30,310 nucleotides of DNA from assembly GCA_000146855.1 (NCBI GenBank), contig GL405246.1, forward strand, positions 1,871,576-1,901,885, read 5' to 3'. How positions within the stretch are numbered: position 1 is the stretch's first letter; each line of letters begins with the position of its first letter. Source of the stretch: [Eubacterium] yurii subsp. margaretiae ATCC 43715. GTDB lineage: Bacteria; Bacillota; Clostridia; Peptostreptococcales; Filifactoraceae. The notes below the pieces were generated by a model. That model was given only the letters and a program-made list of their open reading frames with translations, was not told the origin of the DNA and made no database searches. A program made the position numbers and the translations under genes. This document shows, in pieces, positions 16,988 to 26,358 of the stretch.

Positions 16988-17396
16988 AATACTAGTTTCA
17001 TAGACTTGTTCTATTTACAAAGTTTTAAGTTGTAATTTTTTTAACTTATGGCTAGACAAAATTTCATTATTTACACATATTTATTTGAATTTTCAAATAA
17101 CTATCTTACCTAATATAAAGATAAGCATATAATTTTTCTCAAATCTTCTTTAATTACAACATTCAATCTACCATATAAATATTATGACGAAATCATTGAA
17201 ATAAGAACAATTAATAGACAACTTTACATAAGATTAATTACCTATTTTGATAGTATCATATTTTAAGATATATTTCAATTTTCTATTTCATTTCTACTAA
17301 ATTTTTGTAAAAGAATATGTAAAACATATAGTAAATAACTATTAAAAATGATATAATTCTCTTTGCAATCATAAGTTATTTTTTAATATTTTTTTA
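16988..17396. promoter_or_regulatory. Divergent regulatory gap between WG gene A and the carboxypeptidase
   Basis: About 400 AT-rich bases without a reading frame. On the plus strand TGATATAAT (17349-17357) is an extended -10 box for the carboxypeptidase, without a clear -35. On the minus strand I see no convincing promoter for the WG gene. Confidence 0.35.
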
Positions 17397-17408
17397 GAGG
17401 TCTTAGCC

Positions 17409-18622
17409 ATGAAAAAATAAAATTAAGTATATTTCTATTAATTTTTGCCTTATTCTTTACTTTACAAAGTATGAATATATTTGCAAACGACCTAAAGATA
17501 ATAAATTATCCTGTTATTACAGGAGTTTCCGGTGCTATAATGGATTATGATAGTGGAGCTGTATTATGGAGCAAGAACGGAGATTCCAAAAGAACAATAG
17601 CATCCATGACTAAGGTCTTGGCTGTAGCTGTAATACTAGATGAAATAAAGGCAGGCAATCTCAGCATGAATGATAAGGTTGCCATCAGTGAGTATGCATC
17701 TGCTATTTCACACGATCCGGCATGGGCGGCTTATGAATGTTTTCAAGTTGGAGAAACATACACAGTCAAAACTTTATTGACCAATGCAGTTGTAAGTTCT
17801 TCAAATGCCTCCATCATTGCTATAGGTGAGCATATTTCCGGATCTACTGCCAATTTTGCAATAAAAATGAACACCTTGGCTGCAAAAATAGGAATGGAAG
17901 GTAATTTTACTGAGCCTTCCGGTATTGATGAAGCTAATGTAACCACTGCAAAATCAATGTTAAAACTTGGAAAATACATGTACGACAATCATGAAAAAGA
18001 AATTAAGAAGATGACTATGCTCAAGGAAGTATATATAAAAGGTATTTCAAAAGAAGCTACAAATAAGCTCTTGCTCAATGATTATTACGGAATAGAAGGG
18101 CTGAAAACAGGGGCTTACAGCCTAGATAACGCCAATTTTATAGGAGTTGCCAAAAGGGGTAATAAAAGACTGATAGCAGTCACAATGCATACAACTTCTG
18201 ACAATAGATTTACAGATACCATCAAAATGTTTGAATTTGGATGGAAAAATGATTTTAACAAATACTGGAAAAACGACAAAAGGCTTACAGAAACTCAAAT
18301 TTCATCAGACAATAAAAATCCTAAAAATGGAGATACATTTAAAGTTACTTTGAGCAATGATCAATTAAAAAATAGACATGATTTTACAGGAAAGGTCAAA
18401 TGGTTTGTAAATGGCAAGCCATACCATGAAAGTGAAAAGAGGGATATGACTTTTTCAAACATCAGTCAGATAGAAGTATCAAAGACAAGCGATGCTCCTT
18501 TGAAGGTAACAGCTCAACTTTGGTTTGAAAACGAGATGTACAATAGTTATTCTATAATTTTCCAAGATACTGTAAGAGAAACTCAGGCAAAAGGTATCAG
18601 CAGATACGAAAGATTTATATAA
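17409..18622 (+). CDS. D-alanyl-D-alanine carboxypeptidase (DacA/PBP5-like), start region frameshifted
   Basis: A serine-type D,D-carboxypeptidase (S11 family) that trims peptidoglycan stem peptides outside the membrane. All three active-site motifs are present (numbering from the ATG at 17471): SMTK (45-48), SSN (110-112) and KTG (212-214). A beta-rich C-terminal domain (about 280-383) follows. The intact frame begins at 17471 with no binding site and no signal peptide. Upstream, GAGG (17397-17400) precedes ATG-AAA-AAA-TAA at 17409. One extra A in the A6 run (17412-17417) would give MKKIKLSIFLLIFALFFTLQ, an ideal signal peptide continuous with the enzyme. So the gene starts at 17409 but is broken, or read by slippage, at this tract. 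Single plus-strand gene with a terminator at 18707. Confidence 0.88.
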
Positions 18623-18706
18623 TATCAATTTTGACTATTGCTAATACTATAAATTCAAGTGATTTTTTATGTATAAATTAATGTACTTGATAAATCTACT
18701 ATACTT

Positions 18707-18753
18707 ATGCACGCTTAAACTTTGATGTGTTTTAACATATTTTAAGCGTGCAT
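18707..18753. terminator. Bidirectional terminator between convergent genes
   Basis: A perfect 13-bp stem (ATGCACGCTTAAA at 18707-18719 with TTTAAGCGTGCAT at 18741-18753) is followed by TTATTTT on the plus strand. It serves the carboxypeptidase gene and, from the other side, the methyltransferase gene. Confidence 0.75.
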
Positions 18754-18781
18754 TTATTTTGCAATAATTTATAATGTACTT

Positions 18782-19567
18782 CTATCCCAATTCATACAGG
18801 CTGTAAATCTTTGAGTATAATTTTCCTGTAAACATTAGTTTAAAGAAAATTTTTTCAAAGCCTCTTAATTCATTTACAAGATGTGGCGGAGTAAAGGAAT
18901 GCTCTCCTATGACTTTTAAATTACTATCTACTGATACTTTGTCTATATCATCCACTCCATATAGCTGTTGCACACCCACATCATTAACAGGATTCTTGTA
19001 CTTTGAAGTCCTTGCTCCAAACTCAGTATATACATCCATCAATATATTAACCTTATTATATTTTTCTTTTAGAAGCTTTAATAAATCAACTAATTTCTCC
19101 CTACTTAGATACATACTTATACCCTCCATGATTATTATTGCACTGTCTGCATCAGGCAATAAGTCAATATCAGCTCTATTTGACGCATCTAAGCCTAGCA
19201 TCTTGTAGTTTGATGTCTCCTCGTAATATTGTCTCCTCACACTTATCACATCCGGAAAATCGCAGTCCAACCAACTGTAATAATTCTCCTTAACTCTAAG
19301 ACATCTACTGTCAAGACCGCAGCCTATATGAAGAACTTTTGTTTTTTCATCAGAATTAAACAGCTTCTTATCTGTCCAGTCATCAAAGACTCTTGCCCTC
19401 ATAGCCATATTATATGCCAGCCATTTTGACTTTGACTTTCCTTTGATGTCAAAAGACTCTGCATCCCATATCTCTTCAGCTTTTTTGTCCTTTAGAATTA
19501 CGCCCTTTTTACTAATCAACGCCTTTCCATAAAGAGGAATGAAAAGTGTTTTATTTACTTCATTCAA
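18782..19567 (-). CDS. Class I SAM-dependent methyltransferase (LCM/PPM1-like)
   Basis: About 260 residues, cytoplasmic, of the leucine-carboxyl-methyltransferase-like (PPM/LCM/Tcmp) family of S-adenosylmethionine-dependent O-methyltransferases. Visible: the SAM-binding VLHIGCGLDSRC (motif I, about 86-97), YSWLDCDFPDV (motif II acidic residues) and IIMEGISMYLSREKL (motif IV region). The substrate is unknown; in bacteria this family often modifies small molecules. I choose TTG at 19567 (product NEVNKTLFIPLYGKA...) because an AGAAGG site lies about 8 bases upstream. A GTG three codons earlier (19576) overlaps that site. It lies 55 bases downstream of WG gene B with no terminator between, so it is probably the last gene of the WG transcript. 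Confidence 0.85.
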   Translation of the reverse strand: MNEVNKTLFIPLYGKALISKKGVILKDKKAEEIWDAESFDIKGKSKSKWLAYNMAMRARVFDDWTDKKLFNSDEKTKVLHIGCGLDSRCLRVKENYYSWLDCDFPDVISVRRQYYEETSNYKMLGLDASNRADIDLLPDADSAIIIMEGISMYLSREKLVDLLKLLKEKYNKVNILMDVYTEFGARTSKYKNPVNDVGVQQLYGVDDIDKVSVDSNLKVIGEHSFTPPHLVNELRGFEKIFFKLMFTGKLYSKIYSLYELG

Positions 19568-19622
19568 AGTGTTCACCTTCTTAATCTATAAGATACAAAT
19601 AAGCATACTTAAAGTCAAGCTT

Positions 19623-21365
19623 CTAATTTATTTTCAATAACCCTACCTTGTCTCCTTTTACGACCACAAGCATATTATCCTTAATATTGCTTACATAGTC
19701 ATATATAGGCTCTACAACTTCTCTTCCGCTTTTATCTATATATCCATATTTATCTTCATATACAACTTTTGTAAAGCCTTCTGAAAATAAATTATCTACA
19801 TAGCTATATTTAGGCTTTACTATCTCTTTTCCTTTCTTATCTATATACCCTACATACCCATCTATCCTCACTTCTGCCAATCCTTCTAAAATACTATCAG
19901 CATTACTATACTTAAACTTTACTACTTCTTTTCCGTTTTTATCTATATATCCCCATTTGCCATTTAATTTTACCGGTGCTATTCCTTCAATGAAATTCTT
20001 CACTTCATCATACTTGGGCTCTACTATTACTTTTCCACTTGTATCCACTACTCCCACCTTTCCATTTAATTTCACTGTTGCCATATCATTAAAAAAACTA
20101 CTAACATAATTATACTTAGGCTCTACTATTTCTTTACCTGTCCTATCAACAATCCCCCACTCCTTATCACTCAAAGCAACTTTAGCAAAATCCTCAAAAT
20201 CTCCGGCAAATATATATTTTATCTCTGTTATTTCTTTTCCTGTTTTATCTATATAACCATACTTGTTTCCTAATCTTACGACTGCCACACCACCACCGTA
20301 AGATGACGCTCTTAAATCATCATATTTGGGCTTTATTATCCTTTTTCCAGCCTTATCTATTAGTCCCCATTTCTTACCGACTTTAACTGCATAAACCCCA
20401 TCTACAAAAGGGTCTAGCTCATCATATTTGGGCTTTATTATTTCCTTACCGGTCTTATCAATATATCCTAACTTCCTACCTAATTTTACTTTAGACAAAG
20501 CTTTAAGAAAATGTAAAACACCATCATATTTAGGTTTTATAACTACTTTTCCACTTTTATCAATAAATCCCCACTTATTCTCTAACTCAATCGCAACCAT
20601 CCCTTCAGTAAATTCTAAGACACTATCATATTTAGGCTTTATTACTTCTCTTGCACTTTCATCTATAAAGCCACACTCTCCATTTAGCTGAACCTCTGCC
20701 ATTCCCTCTGAAATCTTTCCTATATAATCATATTTGGGCTCCACTATCACTTTTCCTTTATAATCTACGAATCCATATTTTCTGTCTAATTTTACTACCA
20801 TCCTATTGTCTGAAAAGTTATCTATATCATCATACTTAGGCTCAATTACATAGTTTCCCTTCACATCTATGTATCCGCATTTTCCACCTATTCTTACCTT
20901 TGCCATCCCTTTTGAAAATTTCTCTGCTTCTTCAAATTTTTCTTTTACTACCTTATTTCCCATTTTATCTATATATCCAAACTTATTGTCTTTAGAAAAG
21001 GCTATTATACCTTCAGACGATTTAAAATTTTCAAAAATGCTTAAAAGTGTATAATCCCTATCCATAGAATTTTCATTTATCAACGACTTACTATTCTTAT
21101 CTATAAATCCAATATTAGAATACTTTCCATTATCATAAAGTGGAGCTCCAATTATACTATCGCCTAAAATGTAATACTCACCATATTTTTTATCAAACCA
21201 AACTATGTTTTTTTCTGCATTCATCTGCTTTTTTTCAGAAGTTATACTCTCAGCGAATACGAATCTTGCGCATAATGACAGTAAAATAAATAGTAATATT
21301 ATGAAAGCAATTGTAATATTCTTTATACTTGTTTTTATTTCTTTTTTTAATTTTGAACAGAACAT
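19623..21365 (-). CDS. WG-repeat exported protein B (longest array)
   Basis: A 580-residue exported protein with thirteen full WG repeats and a terminal half repeat (YVSNIKDNMLVVVKGDKVGL). Signal peptide about 1-38 ending FVFA-ES; N-terminal family module about 40-120 (AEKNIVWFDKKYGEYY). Repeats show the usual cores, e.g. GKWGYIDKNGKEVV and KVGVVDTSGKVIV; several have lost the W or G of the motif. The ATG at 21365 follows an AGGAGGC site by 5 bases, only 18 bases after WG gene C, so the two are co-translated from one mRNA. It has the most repeats in the family, suggesting unit gain or loss within the array. No lipobox, SLH or sortase signal is seen, so it is probably secreted or held by non-covalent contacts. 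Confidence 0.88.
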   Translation of the reverse strand: MFCSKLKKEIKTSIKNITIAFIILLFILLSLCARFVFAESITSEKKQMNAEKNIVWFDKKYGEYYILGDSIIGAPLYDNGKYSNIGFIDKNSKSLINENSMDRDYTLLSIFENFKSSEGIIAFSKDNKFGYIDKMGNKVVKEKFEEAEKFSKGMAKVRIGGKCGYIDVKGNYVIEPKYDDIDNFSDNRMVVKLDRKYGFVDYKGKVIVEPKYDYIGKISEGMAEVQLNGECGFIDESAREVIKPKYDSVLEFTEGMVAIELENKWGFIDKSGKVVIKPKYDGVLHFLKALSKVKLGRKLGYIDKTGKEIIKPKYDELDPFVDGVYAVKVGKKWGLIDKAGKRIIKPKYDDLRASSYGGGVAVVRLGNKYGYIDKTGKEITEIKYIFAGDFEDFAKVALSDKEWGIVDRTGKEIVEPKYNYVSSFFNDMATVKLNGKVGVVDTSGKVIVEPKYDEVKNFIEGIAPVKLNGKWGYIDKNGKEVVKFKYSNADSILEGLAEVRIDGYVGYIDKKGKEIVKPKYSYVDNLFSEGFTKVVYEDKYGYIDKSGREVVEPIYDYVSNIKDNMLVVVKGDKVGLLKIN

Positions 21366-21383
21366 ATTAGCCTCCTTAATCTT

Positions 21384-22742
21384 CTATTTTATAATCAGAA
21401 CGCCCATCTTATTTCTTTTTCGAACTAAAATCATATCTTCAACCAATAAACTTATACTGTCATACTTTGGCTCTATTATCTCCCTACCGCTTTTATCTAT
21501 AACTCCATAATTATTGTCTAATTTTACTTTTGCAATACCATCTGAAAAGTCGCTTACCCCATCATATATTGGCTTTATTACTTCCTTTCCGCTCTTATCT
21601 ATATATCCCCATTTATAATCTAATTCAACTGCTGCCATACCTTCTGAAAAATATTTTATACTATCATACTTAGGTTTTACTATATATTTACCTTTTTTGT
21701 CTATAAGTCCCCATTTCATATCTAATTCTACTGCAACAACACCATCGTAAAAATTTTCAGTCGTTTCATACTGAAGTTTTATTACTTCTTTTCCGGTCTT
21801 ATCTATAAATCCACTCTTGCCATTTAATTCAACCGGTGCCAAGCCTTCTGAAAAATAAAATGCAGAGTCATATTTAGGCTTTACTATTTCTTTTCCTGTT
21901 TTATCTACAAAACCTCTTTTATTATCTAATTCTACAACTGCCATTCCCTCATGAAATCTTAAGGAACTATCATACTTAGGTTTTACAACTATTTTTCCGC
22001 TCTTATCTATAAATCCTTTTTTTCCATTTATTAGTACTCCTGCCAAGCCTTCCGAAAAATCTTTTGCCATATAATATTGTGGTTTTACTACTTCTCTTCC
22101 TGTTTTATCTATATATCCAAACTTAAGATCCTCAAGAATCATTGCCATTCCGTCACTAAAATACGAAGTTCCGTCATACTTAGGCTGTATAACCATTTTC
22201 CCATTTTTATCAATAAATCCCCACTTATTTCCTAATTCTACTGATGCCAGACCTTCTATAAACTTATCAGCATCATCATATTTTGGTGGTATTACTTGTT
22301 TACCTTTTCTATCAATATATCCATATTTCTCATCTATTCTAATTCTGGCTAATCCTTCTGAATAATTAACAAAATCTTCCGGTCCTGCATCAAAAAATTC
22401 TTTATCTATATATAGGGAATTTATTATATTTTTTAAACTCTTGTCCATATAATCTAACTTAACATATTTACTATTATCATCTTTTACGGCTCCCATTATG
22501 GATTCACCTAAATTATAGTATTTATCATATTTTCTAACAGTAAATACCACATTTTTCTCAGCTTTTTTTATCTTTTCTGCCAAATTTGTACTATCTGCCA
22601 ATATTGATTTTATATGTATATTTAATAAGACAAATATCGACATTGCAAAAAATATAAAGCCATTCTTAATTAGTCTTGATTTTTTAGCTGATTTTACCAG
22701 CTCAATAGAAATGATTTTTTGTTTTTCAAGATTATTTCTCAT
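21384..22742 (-). CDS. WG-repeat exported protein C
   Basis: 452 residues: a long basic N-region (MRNNLEKQKIISIELVKSAK), a hydrophobic segment ending SILA-DS, the family N-terminal module (AEKIKKAEKNVVFTVRKYDKYY), nine WG repeats and a closing half repeat. I use the ATG at 22742, not the in-frame ATG at 22757, because that upstream ATG is part of the ribosome binding site itself (ATGGAGG; GGAGG at 22751-22755, 8 bases from 22742). With gene D it forms one half of a tandem duplication; gene E is its counterpart, equal in length. The 187-base gap upstream is nearly the same as that before gene E. Confidence 0.87.
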   Translation of the reverse strand: MRNNLEKQKIISIELVKSAKKSRLIKNGFIFFAMSIFVLLNIHIKSILADSTNLAEKIKKAEKNVVFTVRKYDKYYNLGESIMGAVKDDNSKYVKLDYMDKSLKNIINSLYIDKEFFDAGPEDFVNYSEGLARIRIDEKYGYIDRKGKQVIPPKYDDADKFIEGLASVELGNKWGFIDKNGKMVIQPKYDGTSYFSDGMAMILEDLKFGYIDKTGREVVKPQYYMAKDFSEGLAGVLINGKKGFIDKSGKIVVKPKYDSSLRFHEGMAVVELDNKRGFVDKTGKEIVKPKYDSAFYFSEGLAPVELNGKSGFIDKTGKEVIKLQYETTENFYDGVVAVELDMKWGLIDKKGKYIVKPKYDSIKYFSEGMAAVELDYKWGYIDKSGKEVIKPIYDGVSDFSDGIAKVKLDNNYGVIDKSGREIIEPKYDSISLLVEDMILVRKRNKMGVLIIK

Positions 22743-22880
22743 AATAATTTCCTCCATTTCTTATGTAATAATTTGCATTTGTAGTGGCAAATATTGATAT
22801 ATTAACTTTATCCCCAAGTCTTTATTTACATAATAATATTACATTTATAAAAGCAAGAGCAAAATTTATATATGTAAATA

Positions 22881-22920
22881 TGTGGCACTTAAAATATAAA
22901 TCTAATTTAAAAGTACCACA
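22881..22920 (-). terminator. Hairpin downstream of WG gene D
   Basis: TGTGGCACTT (22881-22890) pairs with AAGTACCACA (22911-22920), 9 of 10. A related hairpin lies at 26310-26350 after gene F. With no strong T tract it may be an attenuator or mRNA-stability element rather than a full terminator. Confidence 0.4.
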
Positions 22921-22929
22921 CATAGACTA

Positions 22930-24786
22930 TTATTCTAAATTCAATATGCCAAACTTACCATCTTTTTCCAATATAATAGTATTATTCAAAGGTCGATGTA
23001 TGGCATCGTATTTCATATCCAATACTATTTTTCCTTTTTCATCCATAATACCTACTTTTTTATCTTTCTCAACGCGAAGCAAATTTTTTTTATAATCTCC
23101 TATAATGTCATATTCGACAGGTATAATCACTTTCCCAGTGGTATCTATAAGCCCCTTCTTTCCATTTAAGCTAACCCGTGCTACACCTCTTATAACGCCA
23201 AGGGATTGGTAGTATTTAGGACTTATTACCTCCTTACCTGCTGTGTCTATTAAACCAAACTTCTCATCTATCTTTACTGCCGCTAATCCATCATAAAAAC
23301 CTGAAACATAATCATATTTAAACTTAGTTATCTCTTTACCGCTTTTATCTATAAATGCCCATTTATCACCCATTCTTACCTGAGTAAATCCTTCTCTAAA
23401 ATCCATTCCCTCATCATATTTGATTGCTATTACTTCTTTTCCACTTTTATCTATATATCCCCACTTAGGTCCCAATTTCACCAATGCCATTCCTTCTGAA
23501 AAATAATCAGCATAATCATATTTAATCTTTGTTACTTCTTTTCCGCTCTTATCTACATATCCCCATTTTTCACCCAATCTCACCGGAGACATATCTTCAA
23601 AAAAGCCCCAGACATCATCATATTTCATATCAACTATAACTTTTCCACTTTCATCAATACATCCGCATTTTCCGTCAAGTTTAACATATGCGACACCATT
23701 GTCCGTAATATTGGTTATATGATCAAATTTTATACTTACAATTTCTTTCCCATTCTTGTCTATATATCCACTTTTTTCACCTATTTCCACATATGAAATA
23801 TCGTCTGTAATAGCTTTTATATAATCATATTTGGAACTTACGACTTCTTTACCGCTCCTATCTATATATCCCCATTTTTCCTTACGCTCAACCTCTATCA
23901 AATCTCCTGTGATACTACCTATATGGTCGTACTTCGGCTTTACTACCTCCCTGCCGTTTTTATCTATAAGTCCCAATTTCCCATCTAACTCAACTTTTGC
24001 TAAACCACCTGAAAAATTATCTGCTCCATCATATTTAAAGGCTATTACCTCATTACCTTTGTTATCTATATATCCCCAACGCCCATTTAATTTTACCGCC
24101 GATAATCCATCTGAAAAGCCTAAAGCTCCATCATATTTACATTTTACTACTTCATTTCCACTATTATCTATAAATCCATATTTGCCATCTCTTTTAATTA
24201 CTACCAAAACACCTTGAAAAACATTATTAAAACTATATTCCTTGGTTAAAACCTCCCTTTCAACCATTATAGAATTTACTATCTTCTTTGAAGTCTTATC
24301 AATAAAATCTACTTTAACATTTTTAGTCTTTTTATCATCTGTAACTAAAGCTATTGTTTCCACAAAATCATAATATATATCATATTTCTTGTCTATCCAA
24401 AATACATTTTTCTCAGCATTTTTTATCTTTTGTGCTAAAATTTGACTCTCTTCATAAGTTACATATTCATCTTCTAATTGCATTTTTGTCATTTGGGAAT
24501 TTTCAGTTAAAGTTGTAGTCTCATCTGTTTTTGGACTTTGTATAAGATTGGAATCTTCCTTTTTTGTAGACTTATCCGTCAAATTTGAATTATCCTTTAT
24601 CGTTGAGTTTTCAGTAAAACTTGTACTCTTATCTTCTTCTGATTTTTCAGCTAATATTGATATTGTTTGCAAATTTAATAATACAAGTAGTAACATTACA
24701 AAATATATTACATTCTTAGTAAGTCTTGATTTCTTAGCTGATTCTACTTGCTTAATAGACATAAGTTTTCTTTGTTTACTTCTCAT
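22930..24786 (-). CDS. WG-repeat exported protein D, with Ser/Thr/Asn-rich spacer
   Basis: 618 residues: basic N-region, hydrophobic segment ending SILA-EK, then an Asn/Ser/Thr/Lys-rich disordered spacer (about 48-110, with NSTIKDNSNLTDKS) not found in genes A, B, C, E and G. Next comes the family module (KIKNAEKNVFWIDKKYD), twelve WG repeats and a half repeat (NNTIILEKDGKFGILNLE). The spacer probably lifts the repeat domain away from the membrane or wall. The ATG at 24786 follows GGGAGG (24795-24800). Its close paralogue is gene F, sharing the spacer and the C-terminus. It lies 27 bases after gene E, so it is co-transcribed with it. Confidence 0.88.
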   Translation of the reverse strand: MRSKQRKLMSIKQVESAKKSRLTKNVIYFVMLLLVLLNLQTISILAEKSEEDKSTSFTENSTIKDNSNLTDKSTKKEDSNLIQSPKTDETTTLTENSQMTKMQLEDEYVTYEESQILAQKIKNAEKNVFWIDKKYDIYYDFVETIALVTDDKKTKNVKVDFIDKTSKKIVNSIMVEREVLTKEYSFNNVFQGVLVVIKRDGKYGFIDNSGNEVVKCKYDGALGFSDGLSAVKLNGRWGYIDNKGNEVIAFKYDGADNFSGGLAKVELDGKLGLIDKNGREVVKPKYDHIGSITGDLIEVERKEKWGYIDRSGKEVVSSKYDYIKAITDDISYVEIGEKSGYIDKNGKEIVSIKFDHITNITDNGVAYVKLDGKCGCIDESGKVIVDMKYDDVWGFFEDMSPVRLGEKWGYVDKSGKEVTKIKYDYADYFSEGMALVKLGPKWGYIDKSGKEVIAIKYDEGMDFREGFTQVRMGDKWAFIDKSGKEITKFKYDYVSGFYDGLAAVKIDEKFGLIDTAGKEVISPKYYQSLGVIRGVARVSLNGKKGLIDTTGKVIIPVEYDIIGDYKKNLLRVEKDKKVGIMDEKGKIVLDMKYDAIHRPLNNTIILEKDGKFGILNLE

Positions 24787-24813
24787 AATAACTTCCTCCC
24801 TTTCTTATAAATT

Positions 24814-26172
24814 TTATTCTATCCTCAATATGCCTACCTTTCCATCTTTTTCCAATATATACATATTATTGGCTAAGTCACTGATATAATCATATACCGG
24901 CTTTATAACTTCTTTTCCATGTCTATCTATAAATCCAAATTTTCCGTCTAATTTAACTCTTGCAACTCCATTTTTAAATCTATCTGTCTTATCATATTTA
25001 GGACTTATGACCATTTTCCCTGTTTTATCTATATATCCTGACTTTTCACCTAATCTGACCTCTGCCAATCCTTCTTGAAATCCGAACGCCAAATCATATT
25101 TAAAATCTATAACTACTTTACCTGTTTTATCTATAAAACCAAATTTTCCGTTTAATTCTACTGCTGCCAAGCCTTCTGAAAAGCTACTTGCACCCTCATA
25201 CTTAAGCTTTATTACTTCTTTTCCATTTTTATCTATATATCCATATTTATTTTGTATTTCTACATCTGCCAAGCCTTCTGAGAACCAAATTAATCCTTCA
25301 TATTTAGGCTCTATTATTTCTTTTCCGCTTTTATCTATATATCCATATTTATCATTCAATTTCACTTGCGCAATATTATCTGAAAATTCATCTATGTCGT
25401 CATATTTCGGGCTTAGCACTTCTTTTCCGGTTTTATCAATACATCCCCATTTATCTCCCATTTCTATTAAAGCAATACCATTTTTAAAAAATCCTACGTC
25501 ATCATACTTTGCTTTTATTACTATTTTCCCGCTCCTATCTATAAATCCATACTTATTACCTATTTTTACACCTGCAACACCTTCAGAAAATGGATTTGCA
25601 TCATCGTATATAGATTTTATTACTTCATTTCCTTTTTTATCAATATATCCCCATTTACTTCCTATTTTGACCGCTGCTACACCTTCAGTAAATACAGCTG
25701 CTCTATCATACTTTGCTTTTAACACTTCTTTTCCTTTTTTGTCAATATATCTACTTTTATTATCTTTAGCTAAGGGCACCAAATCCTCTGAATAGACAAA
25801 ATTCCAAAGAAATTCGGGAAACAATGACTTTAAATTTGCATATTTAGTATTTAATATATTCGTCATAGTTTTATCCATAAAAACTAACTTAACATAATTA
25901 GTTTTTACATCATAGAAAACTCCCATTATAACTTCATCTAAAATAAAGTATTCGTGATATTTTTTATCAACCCAAATAACATTTTTTTCAGCTTTTTTTA
26001 TCTTTTCAGCAAAATTCAAATTTTGAGCAGATATTGATTTTATTTGCAAACTCAGTATTATAAGTATCAACATTGAAATTAAAATAATACCATTTTTACC
26101 AAGTCTTGATTTTTTAGTTGATTTTACTTGTTTAATAGATATAAGTTTTTGTTGTTCAATATTATTTCTCAT
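24814..26172 (-). CDS. WG-repeat exported protein E
   Basis: 452 residues: N-region MRNNIEQQKLISIKQVKSTK, hydrophobic segment ending SISA-QN, family module (AEKIKKAEKNVIWVDKKYHEY), nine full WG repeats (e.g. GSKWGYIDKKGNEVI, NKYGFIDRSGKIVI) and a half repeat. The first unit has lost the G of its WG core (KSRYIDKKGKEVL). The start used is the ATG at 26172; an in-frame ATG at 26187 overlaps the GGAGG (26181-26185). The SIKQVKSTKKSRLGKN stretch is closer to gene D than to its positional partner C, pointing to exchange between neighbours. Confidence 0.87.
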   Translation of the reverse strand: MRNNIEQQKLISIKQVKSTKKSRLGKNGIILISMLILIILSLQIKSISAQNLNFAEKIKKAEKNVIWVDKKYHEYFILDEVIMGVFYDVKTNYVKLVFMDKTMTNILNTKYANLKSLFPEFLWNFVYSEDLVPLAKDNKSRYIDKKGKEVLKAKYDRAAVFTEGVAAVKIGSKWGYIDKKGNEVIKSIYDDANPFSEGVAGVKIGNKYGFIDRSGKIVIKAKYDDVGFFKNGIALIEMGDKWGCIDKTGKEVLSPKYDDIDEFSDNIAQVKLNDKYGYIDKSGKEIIEPKYEGLIWFSEGLADVEIQNKYGYIDKNGKEVIKLKYEGASSFSEGLAAVELNGKFGFIDKTGKVVIDFKYDLAFGFQEGLAEVRLGEKSGYIDKTGKMVISPKYDKTDRFKNGVARVKLDGKFGFIDRHGKEVIKPVYDYISDLANNMYILEKDGKVGILRIE

Positions 26173-26309
26173 AATAATTTCCTCCATTTCTTATGTAATA
26201 ATTTGCATTTGTAGTGGTAAATATTGATATATTAAATTTATCCCCAAGTCTTTATTTATATAATAATATGACACTTACAAAAGCAAGAGCAAAATTTATA
26301 TATATAAAT

Positions 26310-26350
26310 GTGTGATACTTAAAATGTAAATCCTATTTAAAATACCACAC
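26310..26350 (-). terminator. Hairpin downstream of WG gene F
   Basis: GTGTGATACT (26310-26319) pairs with AATACCACAC (26341-26350), 8 of 10. It is the counterpart of the hairpin after gene D, in the same place relative to the stop codon. Confidence 0.35.
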
Positions 26351-26358
26351 ATAGATGA

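Larger units (their letters stand above)
21384..24813 (-). repeat. Tandem duplication, unit 1 (WG genes C and D)
   Basis: About 3.4 kb that pairs with 24814-28233. Gene order, gene lengths (452 with 452; 618 with 619) and the non-coding gap (22743-22929 versus 26173-26358) all match. The gap is the best conserved part, for instance TTATCCCCAAGTCTTTATTT and AAAAGCAAGAGCAAAATTTA in both. Confidence 0.75.
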
